From assembly GCA_011503125.2 (NCBI GenBank), contig WWBZ02000051.1:2170001-2234000 (forward strand): a DNA stretch of 64,000 nt, given 5' to 3'. Each line of letters begins with the position of its first letter. Position 1 is the stretch's first letter. The notes below the pieces were generated by a model. That model saw only the letters and a program-made list of their open reading frames with translations. It did no database searches and was not told where the DNA came from. This DNA is from Botryosphaeria dothidea. Lineage: Eukaryota; Ascomycota; Dothideomycetes; Botryosphaeriales; Botryosphaeriaceae. Of this stretch, positions 45,066 through 57,066 are shown one piece after another. A program made the translations under genes and the position numbers.

Positions 45066-46085
45066 GTTGCCGAGGGGTTAAAGGGAAAAGAAAGAGCGGA
45101 TTTTCGGCAAGGCAAGAAGCGAGCGAGGACGACAAGGATATAGCTCACGGGAACGGAGATCGGAGAAGGGGAAGAGATGTATTAAAAGGGGTGGTCTGCG
45201 GTTGAGATGGAAGCTCGGGCCACCGGGAGGCAAGGGAGAGTGGCAGAGTTCAGTGGGGGGGAAAGTATAACGGCAGCGGTATCCACGGGTTTAATAAGAC
45301 GGAAACGTCGTTGAGCAGCCTTGAGACGTCGGCCACCACGGTTTGGTCAACGCTGGAGTGTTCGGCCTTATTCCTGCGTCACCAGAAATTGGCGAGGCGA
45401 ATTTGCGTTTGGGAGAGGTAGATCAGCAAATAAGAGCGGCTATCAGAAGTTAGATTCGTGCCGAAGCATTATAGCTGATGGGCAGCCGGGATATAAGGGC
45501 GATCATGTCGCAGGCGATCATACAGATACGCGTCGACGTGCCACACTGAGACTTGACTCCCTGGCCAGCGCAAGCGGTACGCAACGCCGCGGCACTCGCT
45601 TCCGCGTCCAAGTGGCGGAGGAGACTTTGTGAGTGCAGGCCGGGGAGGGGCTAGCGGTGCGGCTGGCGGGAGGCTGGGCCGAACACGAGCAGCTACAGGA
45701 AATATTGCGGAGAAACGGACGGGACGTCTCGTCGTTTCAAGAGGCTTGGCGGGGAAGTGTTTCTCGTCCTGCGCTAGTGTCATGCGGCCGCAACGGCGGC
45801 TGGGAGAGGGTCGCGAGAGGATGCATCATGGGACGTTGGGAGATGAGCCGAGTGGTGGAGGAGTGCTGCAGACGCATCTGCTGAGGGCGACTTCGTGATG
45901 GGAAAATGAAAAGGCTGGAAGTGGGCGAAGCCGGCGCGCCCGAGCGCGAGGGAGGGTCGGGTGGCGTTGCCGGTAAATGGCAGAATTGGCACAGGGCTGC
46001 GAGGATGGCGATGAGATGATGTTCAGGGGCAGCGGCGATAAGCTCCAGCTCGATCCGCAGAGGCTCCACTCGTCCCGCGGCCGTC
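45066..46085. promoter_or_regulatory. Divergent intergenic region, paralogue A / methyltransferase
   Basis: 1.0 kb between divergent start codons. No gene recognised. Very GC-rich right half; no TATA box is obvious. Confidence 0.4.
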
Positions 46086-47231
46086 ATGCCTGCCACTCCG
46101 AGCGCTGCCTGTCATTTCCCCGACCGTCCACCACCCATGCCACGACTCCCGCATCACCTGCTGCGACGCGCTCGACTCGCCGACCGTCTGCTGCCGCCGC
46201 TGCTCCTCGCCTGCCGCGACCTCGCCTCTGCCCGCAACGAGCTGCGGTGGCTCCGTGAACATGCCTTGACCGAGGCCCCCGGCGCGTGGCCCTCCCGCCT
46301 GCGCGCCCTGGTCCTGCAGCGCGCCGCCGGCCGGCCGCTACAGTACATTCTCGGCACCGAGTTCTTTGGCGACCTTGAGATTGCCTGCCGGCCGGGCGTG
46401 CTCATTCCCAGGTGAGTCTGAGCGTCCAACCTCACTCTGACCAGCCCAGTACTGACTTTTTTTTTCAGACAGGAGACCGCCGCGTCCATCACCTTCCTCG
46501 CTGAACGTCTCCAAGCTTCGCGTGCTCTGCCCCAACGATTGCGCATTCTCGACCTCTGCACCGGCACTGGCTGTATACCGCTCTTGTTCGAGGGCCTCTT
46601 CCGCAGTTCCACCCGTGTTTCGGATCTCCAATTGCTGGGCGTCGACGTCTCGTCACGATGCGTGAATCTGGCCAGGTACAATGGGCGGCGTTGCGAGTTG
46701 CCACAGACAAAGTTTGTACAGGCAGATGTACTGGCTAAGGGTCCAGGCGCATCTGACAGCCCTGTTACCCCGCTCATGGGTCTGCTGCGCGAAAGAGGCA
46801 TGCTGCATTGGGATATCCTCATTTCCAATCCACCGTACATCTCACCGCAAGCTTTTGTCCATACCACCACGCGCTCAGTGCGAAACTTCGAGCCCAAGCT
46901 GGCCTTGGTGCCCATCTCCACAGGTCACGCGCATGCGAATAGCGGTGACCTCTTCTATCCCACACTACTGGACATTGCAGACCAAGTCAACGCCAAGGTT
47001 GTTTTATTCGAGGTTGCCGATACGGACCAGGCCCTTCGGGTTGCTCACATGGCTCAAGGTAGGAATTCATGGCAGGGTATTGAGATTTGGCGAGACGAGC
47101 CTTCCAACTCAAACCTCAATTCGGAGCCGATTATCCAAGATGAGGACGGATGCCGTATTCTTGGCCGTGGTGATGGTCGTAGCGTAGTTTGCTGGAGAGC
47201 AGAAGCTTGCACATGGCTGAACTCTAGGTAG
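46086..47231 (+). CDS. Protein N5-glutamine methyltransferase, HemK/Mtq1-like, probably mitochondrial
   Basis: Exon 1 46086-46411, a 57-nt intron ending in a long T-tract, and exon 2 46469-47231; 362 aa. It would methylate the Gln of the GGQ motif of a peptide-chain release factor using S-adenosylmethionine. Visible are LQYILGTEFFGDLEIACRPG, the SAM-binding ILDLCTGTGCIPLL and the signature NPPY (ILISNPPYISPQA). The Arg- and Leu-rich N-terminus (PRLPHHLLRRARLADRLLPP) without acidic residues is compatible with a mitochondrial presequence, as in yeast Mtq1. The start at 46086 or the Met at 46137 are both possible. A single-copy housekeeping gene, unlike its accessory surroundings. Confidence 0.92.
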
Positions 47232-49198
47232 GTGCACTGCCAACGCCTTACTTCTCCAGAGACACGAGATGTAGCATTGCAACCACACGGTGAGGCTCCG
47301 GCAAGCCTTCATAGGGGTGTGAAAACCATTTAGGCTCTACGGTTTTCCGGATGCTTTTGCAACTTTGTCTACATGCTTCGTGTTTCGAAGAGGAATGGCG
47401 CACCGTTTAGCCACGCACCAATCCGAACCCAGCGTGGACGAAGCGATTGCCGGATGCAAACTAGTTCTCGGATTCAGAAGTTGTCTCAAATGCCCCATGG
47501 GTTGCAATATGACTGAGACGATCCCTTAAAAATCGCGCTCCAGCCATGTCTCCGCGGAATTAACTATTCTGACGGTCCGCCCCACGCCGGCCCGCCCCTT
47601 TAGCAGCACGCCTCCAGATTTGAAGGCCCACCGTGTGCGGAGCGAGATCTCGGGAAGATTTCAACATCCCGCTGCATCCCAGGCATCCCCCATCGCGCAG
47701 TCGAATCCGCTTTCAAGATAGGTTCACATACAGCGACGAGTGGCCCTACTATTGGGTGATCGAGCAGTCGTGCAGACCCGTACCTTACAATCGGCTTGGT
47801 ACGAACGCGTCCGCACCTCTGCTTCAGATTTCCGTGGCTTATGGTATCGTCAAATGATTCCAGTATAGAGCCTATAAATATGATACTATTTAGTTTTAAG
47901 TCTAAGATCCTCCTTACAGTAAATGCTGCAGAATCCTCAACCCTTTTCAATGTCCGAACCCAGGAAGCACGCTCTTGAGACGAAATTTAAAAGAAAAATC
48001 TGACACGACCAACTGCGCCACCATTATCTTGCCTGTTTTTGATCTCTTCGTTTTCCTTTTTCTCTTTTTGAAACTCTGAACAAGGTCATATATTGTGTTG
48101 ATGCGCACCTGGTCCCGCACGAAATTCCCTGAAACCTCCCGCAGGTCCGATGAGGCAATGATATCTGCTGACAGCAAGATCGGATATATCATGGCGCCGA
48201 ACCAAGACTACCCCCTTAGACATCTCGTCTTAGGAGAGATGTTATCCACTCAGGGGTAAATAGGCAGCGCCTCATCCAATCATATAAAATTGATTCACCG
48301 CGCTGTATCATTAATCTCCCTCAATCTGGTAGGTGATCAGTGCGGCGAGCCCGTGTGTATATCTGTGGTATACGCTTATTACAATTTCTCTGTCTGCAGT
48401 GTCAAACGCGCTGATGCTACTGTTCTTGAGGCTGTGTGGTGCCCCTCGTTGTCTATGTTTATACCCAGGGCAACATTCCATTTTCCACATAAAACTCCAC
48501 GACTGAAAAAGAGAAAAGAATCTGTCTGATACGAGCGTACTAATAAGTTTTCCAACCAAATGAGACCGGATCTGTTATCTCCACGAAGGATGATTTGTCC
48601 GCAAGATATCTCAGACGGCTTCGAAGCAACCGCAGTCTTTCCCCCCCGTCTACATCCCTACGAAACCTCTGTTTCTGAGCACATCAGGGATTCCCCACTT
48701 AGAATCCAGCCACACCATCACAGATCTTCGCGGGCTTCAATATAAATAATTCTCTTGATCACAATTTCACAGAGCCGTCTCAGATAGGAGTGGATTTCAA
48801 GTTCTGGGGATCGTTATTCATGGGAGGACCGCAGGATCTCTTGTAATCCAGCCCCGTGACAGAGGTGTTGGATTGCTGATCCTCTTTTAGAACTTGGTAT
48901 TACTTCTGTGTGCTAGATGAGGGAGATCCAAACTCATCACTTGAGCCTGATGTCACATTACCCTCGCTGCCACTTTCAGCAGATATGGAATTCTCTTCTG
49001 TCTTACTTGCATAACAAGCTCCACGCCGTACGTGAATACATCTGTGGAAGAGATTGTGGGCTTTCCTCTCGATATCGAAAGGAGAGAGATCTCATACATG
49101 TCGGGAAATACCTCCCAGTATCCCAAGTAGCAACCACTTCAACCACCTCAACCACCTCAACCACCACAAGCCACGCGCATACCCACAGGCTCAGACCC
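47232..49198. other. Long gene-poor region
   Basis: 2.0 kb with no recognised gene. A short run of ACCACCTCA repeats is at about 49136-49170. Confidence 0.4.
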
Positions 49199-49915
49199 TT
49201 ATGTAACCCACCCCGACTTTCGTTTCCCGGCCAACTTAAGATCATGCCCGTACCAGCTCCGCGAACCCCCAGACGCGCGCGCATAATTCTCCCGCACCAC
49301 ACCACCCACCACGGCGGCGCAGCGACAGCACCGCTCCTCCGCCTCCGTCCTCTTCGCGATCTCGATGAACCAGTACGCCGCATGGATGTCGAGGCAGCGA
49401 CGGCACAGCAGGTGCGTGCGGACGAAGTTGCCCGCGGCCTCCTCGCGGCAGACGGCGGCGCACAGGTCGCGGTCGAGGCGGAGCGCGAAGGAGAGGCGGT
49501 CGGCCTGGCTTGTGGAGTCGGGCCGGATCAGTTGCGGGGTGCTTGGCGAGCAGTGCTGGAGTGCGAGGAGGTCGGCCGGGGAGAGGTGGGCCGTGATCAT
49601 GAGGAAGATTTCGGCAGGGAGGTCGAGCAGGCGGCTGGGGTGTTTTCCGGGTGTTGCTGATGAGAGTCGGATGTCTACGCTGGAGAGCTTTGCGCCGTCC
49701 GTCGAGCCATATTTGGAGTCGCTGGCTGTAGGTGAGGAAGTATTTGTAGCGGAATAGGTTTGCACCCGGCTTTGTGGAGGGTCGAGAGCATAGCGAGATT
49801 CGTCATTTCCATGACTCCGGCTGCAGCCTGAAGAAAAATCGTTTTTGGTAAGATGGATAGGAGTCTTCCCACTGGATAAAAATTTGAGAGTTTGACGAAG
49901 ATTTGAGAGAAGCAT
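49199..49915 (-). CDS. F-box domain protein
   Basis: Minus-strand frame from the ATG at 49915 to the stop at 49199 (238 aa); the frame is open slightly further upstream, so a 5' exon may be missing. After a polar, Ser-rich N-terminus it has LLDLPAEIFLMITAHLSPAD and LLALQHCS, a typical F-box start, followed by a Cys-rich segment (DLCAAVCREE, THLLCRRCLDIHAAYW, ERCCRCAAVV) seen downstream of the box in many ascomycete F-box proteins. It would link a substrate to an SCF ubiquitin ligase through Skp1. It is distinct from the LPGE/LPRE-box paralogues elsewhere in the window. Confidence 0.72.
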   Translation of the reverse strand: MLLSNLRQTLKFLSSGKTPIHLTKNDFSSGCSRSHGNDESRYALDPPQSRVQTYSATNTSSPTASDSKYGSTDGAKLSSVDIRLSSATPGKHPSRLLDLPAEIFLMITAHLSPADLLALQHCSPSTPQLIRPDSTSQADRLSFALRLDRDLCAAVCREEAAGNFVRTHLLCRRCLDIHAAYWFIEIAKRTEAEERCCRCAAVVGGVVRENYARASGGSRSWYGHDLKLAGKRKSGWVT

Positions 49916-50533
49916 GTCCGTCTCGGCGTCCAACACACAGAGTTGCTTATTATGTCTCTCTCCAGGTCCGAACTCAAATGCGTAAACAGCGGGGTGGCAG
50001 TCATCCAGGTTTTCACTTTCACCCAGAAAAACGCCCCATCAAAAGACAGGCAGTACCATAGTGTTATGGATGCAATGCTAGTAATAGTGTCTTAAACTCT
50101 GTGTGGGCATGCGTTCATTTGATCGTGTGTATAAAACTTACCAAGGCCCGCCGTGGTATAAATGCAGGCAAATGTCAACCACCATACGCATGATGGCATT
50201 ACCTCAATATCGTGCGACAAGAATATCCCCGTCCCTACCAAGTGCCTAGATTGGGTGTCTTGAATCCGCAATGTGGGTTGGTGCTGACTATCTTCACTAC
50301 GAAAGCTTATGTCTCGTACAGCTCAAACTCTGTTCCCGAGCTATCTGACGTCATTCCTAGGCAACCAATGTATTGCAAATGGTCATGGACCAGAGTTCCA
50401 ACCCAGGCAGCTTCATATTTTGCAATTGGACACCCTCTGGCGTCTAGCAACGCTCTGGATTGGGGCAGGCGGGTGACTGGCAGCAGACAAGCCGGGATAT
50501 AATTTTTGCCTGTTGAGCCAGTCCTCATCAATT
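49916..50533. other. Intergenic
   Basis: 618 bp between the F-box gene start and the tRNA; no gene seen. Confidence 0.5.
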
Positions 50534-50605
50534 GGCCGGTTGGCTCAATGGTAGAGCATTCGCCTCCTAAGCGAAAGGTTGTGGGTTCGAGTCCCATGCT
50601 GGTCG
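50534..50605 (+). tRNA. tRNA-Arg (anticodon CCT)
   Basis: 72-nt cloverleaf without intron. Acceptor GGCCGGT pairs with GCTGGTC (with G-U pairs); D arm GGCTCAATGGTAGAGC; anticodon stem TTCGC/GCGAA with loop CTCCTAA, anticodon CCT at 50566-50568 reading AGG; T arm GTGGGTTCGAGTCCCAT. Discriminator G at 50605; the adjacent CCA is genomic by chance. Confidence 0.96.
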
Positions 50606-50645
50606 CCAATTGTACTACTTCATCCAATAGATGAAGTAGGTGTTG

Positions 50646-50662
50646 TTTTTCTTTTTTTTTTT
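50646..50662 (+). terminator. RNA polymerase III terminator of the tRNA gene
   Basis: T5 then C then T11, about 40 bp after the tRNA end; poly-T stops pol III. Confidence 0.7.
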
Positions 50663-50663
50663 C

Positions 50664-53600
50664 CTTTGTTGTGTTGCAGATTTTTTTGGTGGTGTCGGTC
50701 TTACCGCGGAGTTTAGGGCGGCGAGCGAAAAACGAATGTCGGTGCGCCGGAGCCTCTTGGACAGGAGATGGAAGTAGAATCATGAAATGTGATTGGGAAG
50801 CGCTTCTCTTATCTGTGGAGAGTCCTTTTAGAAGACGATAAGAGTAATAAGTTAGAGTACGTACCGATGTTGGCACTGGGTGGATTAGCAGCTTGCAGTA
50901 TGAATCAACGATGCAGGGCCACCAAAGCATCCACGGCTACGCCAGTTGGAGGCCTTTCGTTTCAAAGCAGTTCTCTTCAGAGACGCCGACGACTCACCGG
51001 CGACGGTCCTGCGTTGGGTTCCCCCGCGAGGGAGAGAAGTAAAGCGGACCCATGTGATGAATGATCGTCCCCAAGATCGCTTTCCACATCTACAAGCGCT
51101 GTGGGCATTGAGGCACCGCAACAACCATGCTATCTTCGCGACGCCCTCGTGTTCGCGTAGATCGTTGGAGACTGTTCTGACTCTTCCATTTGGATGCTGA
51201 GTGGGAACTAAACTTACTTATGCAGGCCCCTCAGGCATTCTCGGTGCATGGGCTGAGCGGGTTGCTTGTTCCTATGAATAGTAACGTGACTAGCTGTTTG
51301 TACAACAAGATGTACCTCACACGAATTGTAGGTAAAGTCTCAACATCTCTCCTGATGGAGAGTGAGCGAGGTACTTACCCATGCCACCATGACTCTCTGC
51401 TGTCGGTGAGCACATCCCGTGCCACAAGCAGATCGCACGCACGCGGAAAGCGAGATGATCGGGGAGTCCTGGGAAGAGGGGCGAGAACGCCCTTGGGAGT
51501 GGGGCGATGCGCGGCACTTGATCAGAAAATGCCGTGTTGGAAGTAGCTATTTCGGGCTGGTGGGCAATTGTCAGCAAGCAGACGTTGTCACGGCTTGTGC
51601 GCAACGTTGCGTTGCGTTGCGTTGCGTCGTCGCGCTCGTCGTCATCGGGTGCGGACGAACGATGGACGCGGCGTGGCGTCGAGTGGTTTCGGGTAAGGCC
51701 CGTTTTGAATGCGATTCATGCTAGATGCAAGCGTCGTTGTCAGGAGTGGATAAGTAGGAAGAAGGGATTGTTGCGGTGACGAGGATGAGAGTCGTGGATT
51801 ATCTGCTCATTCGATCACAAACAGCTGGCATACATGCATGAGACGGACGAGCCCCTGTGATGCAAGTGAGTTTTGGCTGTTTCCGGATCGTCGGCTCGGC
51901 GTTTAGGGGCGCGGTGGGAAAAGGAATGCAAAGCGGAGATCGCTCTTGCACTGGACCCGCCGGGCGGAAGTGATGGTTGTTCCGCGGCGGCTGGTGATTG
52001 ATGATTGCAATTACAGACCGCCGGCGCTGGTGCTTAGGATGAATCGGGCCATGCAATCGGTTGATGAGGAAGGGTGAAGATTTACTGTGGCAGGAAGCGT
52101 CATCGTGTCAGCGCTTTGCTTCCATCAGATTGCTGAACTGCGTATCAGCTTGATGGCGGGCATCAGAATTCATTTTGCGAGACCCTTTCGTCTCCGCCGG
52201 CGGCCACGGGAAAGTCGCCTCGAGCCGTAGCGGAGACCCTCTGAGCAATTGGGCCAAATTCGTCTGTTTCCTTGGTCGAGAGCGCTGCAGGAGAAAGCAT
52301 TTACTAATGGCAATCGCTTGTAGACCTGTACTGAGCGAAAGCGCCGCGTGGGCTGGGTGCTTAAGATGCTTAACAGGAGTGAGCTCCGCTGCTCGCAACA
52401 CGCCTTGTGAAAGAATATTCTAGTACGAGGAAATTCTCGGATTGGTTCTTCCTTGGCCTCGTGCCAACCATTGCCACGGAGCGGGAACTTCCAGAGCATC
52501 GGAGCTGCAAGGGCAGCGGAATTGCTCGTGAATAATGCGGGAGAGAAAAATCTTCATGGCGTGTTCCTCTCCCACGAGGCTCCGACGGCTTGGTTTGATG
52601 GCAAGAGTTTAAGCCTTGTGGCGCAGGGCTGGTCCCGGGCGCGCCTGAACGAGGCCGTCGGCGCGAAAAGGTGACATGCAGTGGGAGGCGGAAAGGCACG
52701 CAGCTTGGTGTTGAGGACGAGAGCAAACGGACGATGCCACGGGATGGACGACTGGCTGGCGGGGAGGTCATGCAGAGTGAGGTCAAGCTCATCGCACACG
52801 CATGCCACAGGAGTGGCGCCTTCGAATATACATGTAGCTCTGCTTGGATGAGGCAGCTGGCGTGGCTTGAGGCTTGACCGGGGGCTTCTTCCATGTCGCT
52901 TCCCGCGGCTGCCAGGCCTCCCGCCAGCGCAGCGCAGCGCGGGGCGGCTCTCTAGCCAGCAAAGCAACAGAACATGGCAAGCGTGCTGTTCAGATGGGCG
53001 CTCCCGCTCCGTCTCCCGCCAGCCGGCAGCCGCTTCTGGCGCGGTTGGTGTTCGTGGATCAGCAGGGCATCCCTTGTGCGCCAATCGCTTCACCGCAACC
53101 GAGCCGGGGGCGGCATTGGTGCGTCTTATCGCGCAGTGGGGAATGCGGCCGCCAGTGACGGAGGGTGTGTGGAGGAGCGTGAGGAGCAGCAGCTGTTCAG
53201 TTCGCGGCAGCGAGAGGGCACCGGTCACACGCAATGGGCAGCCGGGTCGAGAGATCGGGTGCAGAAGACAGGGCGGGGGCAGATGGACAAGAGGCAAACG
53301 GCGGCAAGTGGGCTGGCGGGCGGGCGTGAAACAGGCAGTCGCCCACTGACTCGCGCGAGCGCCGCCGGGTGGGTGGCTCTTCCCTCTGCTTGAATTGCTG
53401 CTGCCCTGAACCCGCGGCGCCCGCCCTGGCCACCCAGCTTACGACACCCTTCGAGCCTCCGTGCCTCGTCTGCCTCCACCTCCTCCGCCCGGGGGGCCTG
53501 CAAAGCGCACCCGCTGCCCTCCCGAATCGGGCCAGTCCGCCAGTTCCTCAAGTATTGTAGCCAGCCCAGCCCGGCCCAGCCCAGCGCGCGCGGCCTCAGG

Positions 53601-53790
53601 TTCACTGTCTACCTACAATACTACTTCATCTACTGCCTATCTGGCTCTTACCTCGACCATCCCCTGCCTGCGCCGGCCGTTGGCATCTCTAATCTACACC
53701 CGCACGAGCGACTGCCGACACCGCGCGATTCGGCTCAGGCCGCCCTAACATTAATTCCCCTCCCTCACCACTCCCACACTCCTCCACACC
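50664..53790. other. Long gene-poor region with a GTTGC tandem repeat
   Basis: 3.1 kb without a supportable gene. It has a GTTGC tandem repeat at about 51603-51628, and CCCAG/GGCCCAG repeats at about 53564-53588. The right part (53400-53790) is C- and CT-rich and is probably the promoter and leader of the next gene. Confidence 0.4.
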
Positions 53791-55465
53791 ATGGCCTCCT
53801 CGTCCTCGTCCCGCCAGCGCTCCTACGACTCGCTGGCCAGCTCTGCCTCGATGCAATCCTCCGACTCGTCCGCCAAGCGCATCCGCTTGGAACCCGCCCA
53901 CTTTGACGACGATGAAGCACACGGTACGTTAGCCACCGCCAATCCACCCGGACACGAGAGTCCTCCTGCAACCCCCGCCCCGTCGTGACGTCTGGCGCGC
54001 CCTGCATCCCGTGTGCCAGTCCTCAACACCACGACCTCGACCTCCCATCTAGTCCAAATCAATTCTGTTTTCCTCCTCATTTCTTGGCATCGCTATCTCC
54101 AAAAAATTCTCCGTCGCGTGAAGGCCTGCTAACCCCATGTCAGTCTTGACATGCCACACGCTGGAGCACAGCATGCGGCTGGCCTCGCAGCACGATGATG
54201 CCCGTCTGCAGGAAATCGAGCAGGAAGAAGACGAAGAGCTGCAGGCCAGCAGCGTGCGCTATGTCGTCAGCAACAGCGACAGCAACCCGACCGAGGAAGC
54301 GCGGCCTCAGGAGCCCCTCCAGGTTGACCGCATCCAGCCACGTGACAAGTCGCGCGAGGAGTATGTCAATGCCTTGCAGCTGGGCTACAACCAGCTCATC
54401 GACGTGCTCTTGCGCGACATCCAGAAGGCATGCGATGCTCTCGTCGGCTCCAAGTATGCTTCCGTCCGCAAAATCTGCTACGACATTCTGGCTAGCACAG
54501 AGAACTGCGTGCTGCACGCCTTGCTTGACGGCAACCTGGCCTGGGATGCCGAGCACGATGTCCAGACTGGCGCAGCCCTGGACCGCCTGAGGGTCCAGGC
54601 GGAGAACCAGCCCTGCATCTACCAGCGTGTCCTTGTCGACGAATTGAACCAGTCACCCACTCCTGCCGAGTTATTCGATGTGATCGAGGGCTTGAGGCGT
54701 TACGCACGGACGGGCGAGTGGAATCTCGCCGTGCAGGTCGACACGTACAAGCGGTCCTCGGACTGGAACGAGACTCTGTCGAAGGCCGGACGTCGCAAGT
54801 ACCTGGCTGCGTTGTCAAGTCCGTACGGTACTCCCAGCGAGGCTAGACTGGCGGAGTTGGAGCTGTTCTGTCAGAAACTTCATGCACGACTCGACAAGAT
54901 CCCGACGGCAGACTGGCAAGAGCCGCTACGTTTCCCGCTTGTCGATGTGGCCTATACGGTCAACTACGAGGCGCGACTGGCGTCTAACGAGCAGCATACC
55001 GGCGCTCGCGATTTCCTCATGAACCTCGTCGAGGCCATGTGCAGCGTCTTGTTCCCCGGCCGGTATCGTGTCAAGCAGTTCCCCATCTACCTCATCTTCG
55101 AAGCGCAACAGGCCGTCATGGCAGACCTGGTGCTGGGATCCCTCTCGCAGGCGCTTCTGGCGACGGGCGGTGGGTGTGCGTACTGGGCGACAGACCTCCT
55201 GCATGGCTCAGCCATGGCAGTTGATGAGAAGAACTGGATGCGCTATGAGAAGTGGGCGGTTGACCACAGCCCCTACGTAGCCAACTGCCGCGCCGACTCG
55301 CCCCGTCAGAACGAGGAGCTCGAACGCATCAAGCGCATCATTGAAACCAAGAAGCGTGAGATGCTCGAGCTGAAGAAAGAGTACAATGAGGGCCAGCTGC
55401 AGATGCGGCTGGCGGCTCGTGATATCACCAGGCGAGTGGCCAGGTGTAATCGGTACAACTTCTGA
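53791..55465 (+). CDS. Conserved fungal hypothetical protein with C-terminal coiled coil
   Basis: Exon 1 53791-53923, a long intron (53924-54143, 220 nt, GTACGT..GTCAG) and exon 2 54144-55465; 484 aa. The N-terminus is Ser-rich and acidic with a basic KRIRLE patch, possibly a nuclear signal. The body is alpha-helical, soluble and without a domain I recognise; FPGRYRVKQFPIYLIFEAQQ is a conserved-looking core. The C-terminus (about residues 425-470; ELERIKRIIETKKREMLELK) is a predicted coiled coil ending in RCNRYNF. The intron join gives EAH|VLTCHTLEH and rules out a start at 54137. Its leader region is long and CT-rich, suggesting steady expression. Function unknown. Confidence 0.82.
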
Positions 55466-57066
55466 GCGTCCATCCGAGTTCTTCCCCTTCAACCTGATAT
55501 CCATCATCCACCAACCACGACCATCAGCATGATTATTGTGTATTGTCATCCCTTCTCATCCTCCATTAGACGATAGAGACGAGTGGGTGCGCACGGCGTG
55601 GGGTCGGTGTTCATTTCGTTTCTCGGAGGCAGTTATCGTCTCGTAATAGGATTGTGTTGCGTCGGGGGCTTCCGGCTGACGGGTAGCGAGAGGAGACTAC
55701 GGAGATTGGACGACCACGATGCGTCAACGGGGAGGCGGGACGACTTGTCGCTGCGGTGGGTACTGCGGCGGACACGGACGTGTTTTTTGTTTTGGCGCGT
55801 GTGGAGAGAGACATGTCAGTCATGGTCAGAAAGGTCAGCAAGGGCAGAACATTGGCAAAGCAGCGCAAGGCAGCAGCAAGCGACAAAGCAGACAGCAGAA
55901 GCAGCAGCGTTCTTGATGATCGGGATCTCAGGTAAACAGGCGTTCTTTGGGTTTCGGGAGTTCTTATTGGTCGCTTTTGGGCTGAGGATTTCTCTTCTCG
56001 TCGATATGAAGGAAGGCTTCGGTCGCAATTTCGGGAACGAAGATGGGCTGAAAGGTCGATTTTGAGTTTTGAGCGTATGTATGTGAGTGTGCGCGTGAGG
56101 GTTATGTGTGGAGAGAAGGACGAGCACGCGGAATGGCGGGATGGGCTGTGGGGGACAGCCGTCTACTTCTTATTTGTCTAGGGTCAGATTGCGACATACG
56201 GTCTCATTCTTGGAACATCAGCTATCTTGTGTAAGGGGGCGGCGGATGGACGCAGCCTTCTGGGCGCGCTGTCTGTTCCTTCCGGCCTCGCCTGCGACTG
56301 GTGTGAACTGTCCGCGATTGCGTGCGAGCAGCCGTCCGTGACGCGAGCCGCACTTTAGTTTGGGCCCTGTCTCGCCCAGCGGCCGCCTTGCGCCCAGGCG
56401 ACCAGTGATTTCGTGCAGCTGGCCGTTATCAGGCCAAGCGGGATCTGGGGGATCTTCTCTTTTTGACTTCGGTCGCTGGAGCTTCTTTCTGTTGCGTGGT
56501 TGGGGAGCGCAACTTGTTCGCAGACATCATCCTTGGTTGTCGCGTGTCCACTCCTCAATCCTACCCGACGTCCTCAAGACGTCCTCGGTTGCACGCTCAA
56601 GGACTCCAGCCGCGGTCTCTTGTGTACCTGGAATCGCTACATCCCTCCCGCTCAGTACCACTTGCTTTTCCAATCTCTAGGGGCGTTTGGCGTTTGCTCG
56701 GCTATCTCTCGTTTGGCTTTCCGTCCAAGAAGAGAGATGCTTTGACTGTCACGTGAGTGAAGTTGACGTGATACTCTAGCGCTACCCCCTTGCATGTTTA
56801 GAGTGTAATTTTGCATTCCCTTTTGGCTCTATGGTGCGTAGGGCTGGCTAGGGCTTTGATGATATAGGCGGGCCTGCTCCCATGCTGACGTGCTGTGTTG
56901 CTGTCGCAAATTCGGAGGAAACGTACCGGTGGTGCGTTGTTCAATCTTTCCCTCCGCTCCAAGTTCACCACTTTCTCCAAAGTACCCAGAGACGGAAGGA
57001 CATTGTAGAAGTTAACAAGAAAGGCAGCTTTTAGCATTTCAGATCTACCTATGCGGTTTCACGGCT
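55466..57066. other. Intergenic, convergent region
   Basis: 1.6 kb between two convergent genes. Open frames exist on both strands but none shows domain features; much of the left part is probably 3' UTR. Confidence 0.4.

Noticed and set aside
51603..51628. GTTGC tandem repeat considered as a CRISPR-like or telomeric array
   Set aside because: Only a few perfect 5-mers without spacers; a simple microsatellite.
54137..55465. Start at the ATG at 54137 for the coiled-coil gene
   Set aside because: The intron acceptor GTCAG at 54143 joins exon 1 in frame and gives a better N-terminus, so this ATG lies at the intron end.
55583..56127. Frames of 160 and 103 codons on opposite strands
   Set aside because: Lie in the 3' region of the coiled-coil gene, with no homology features.
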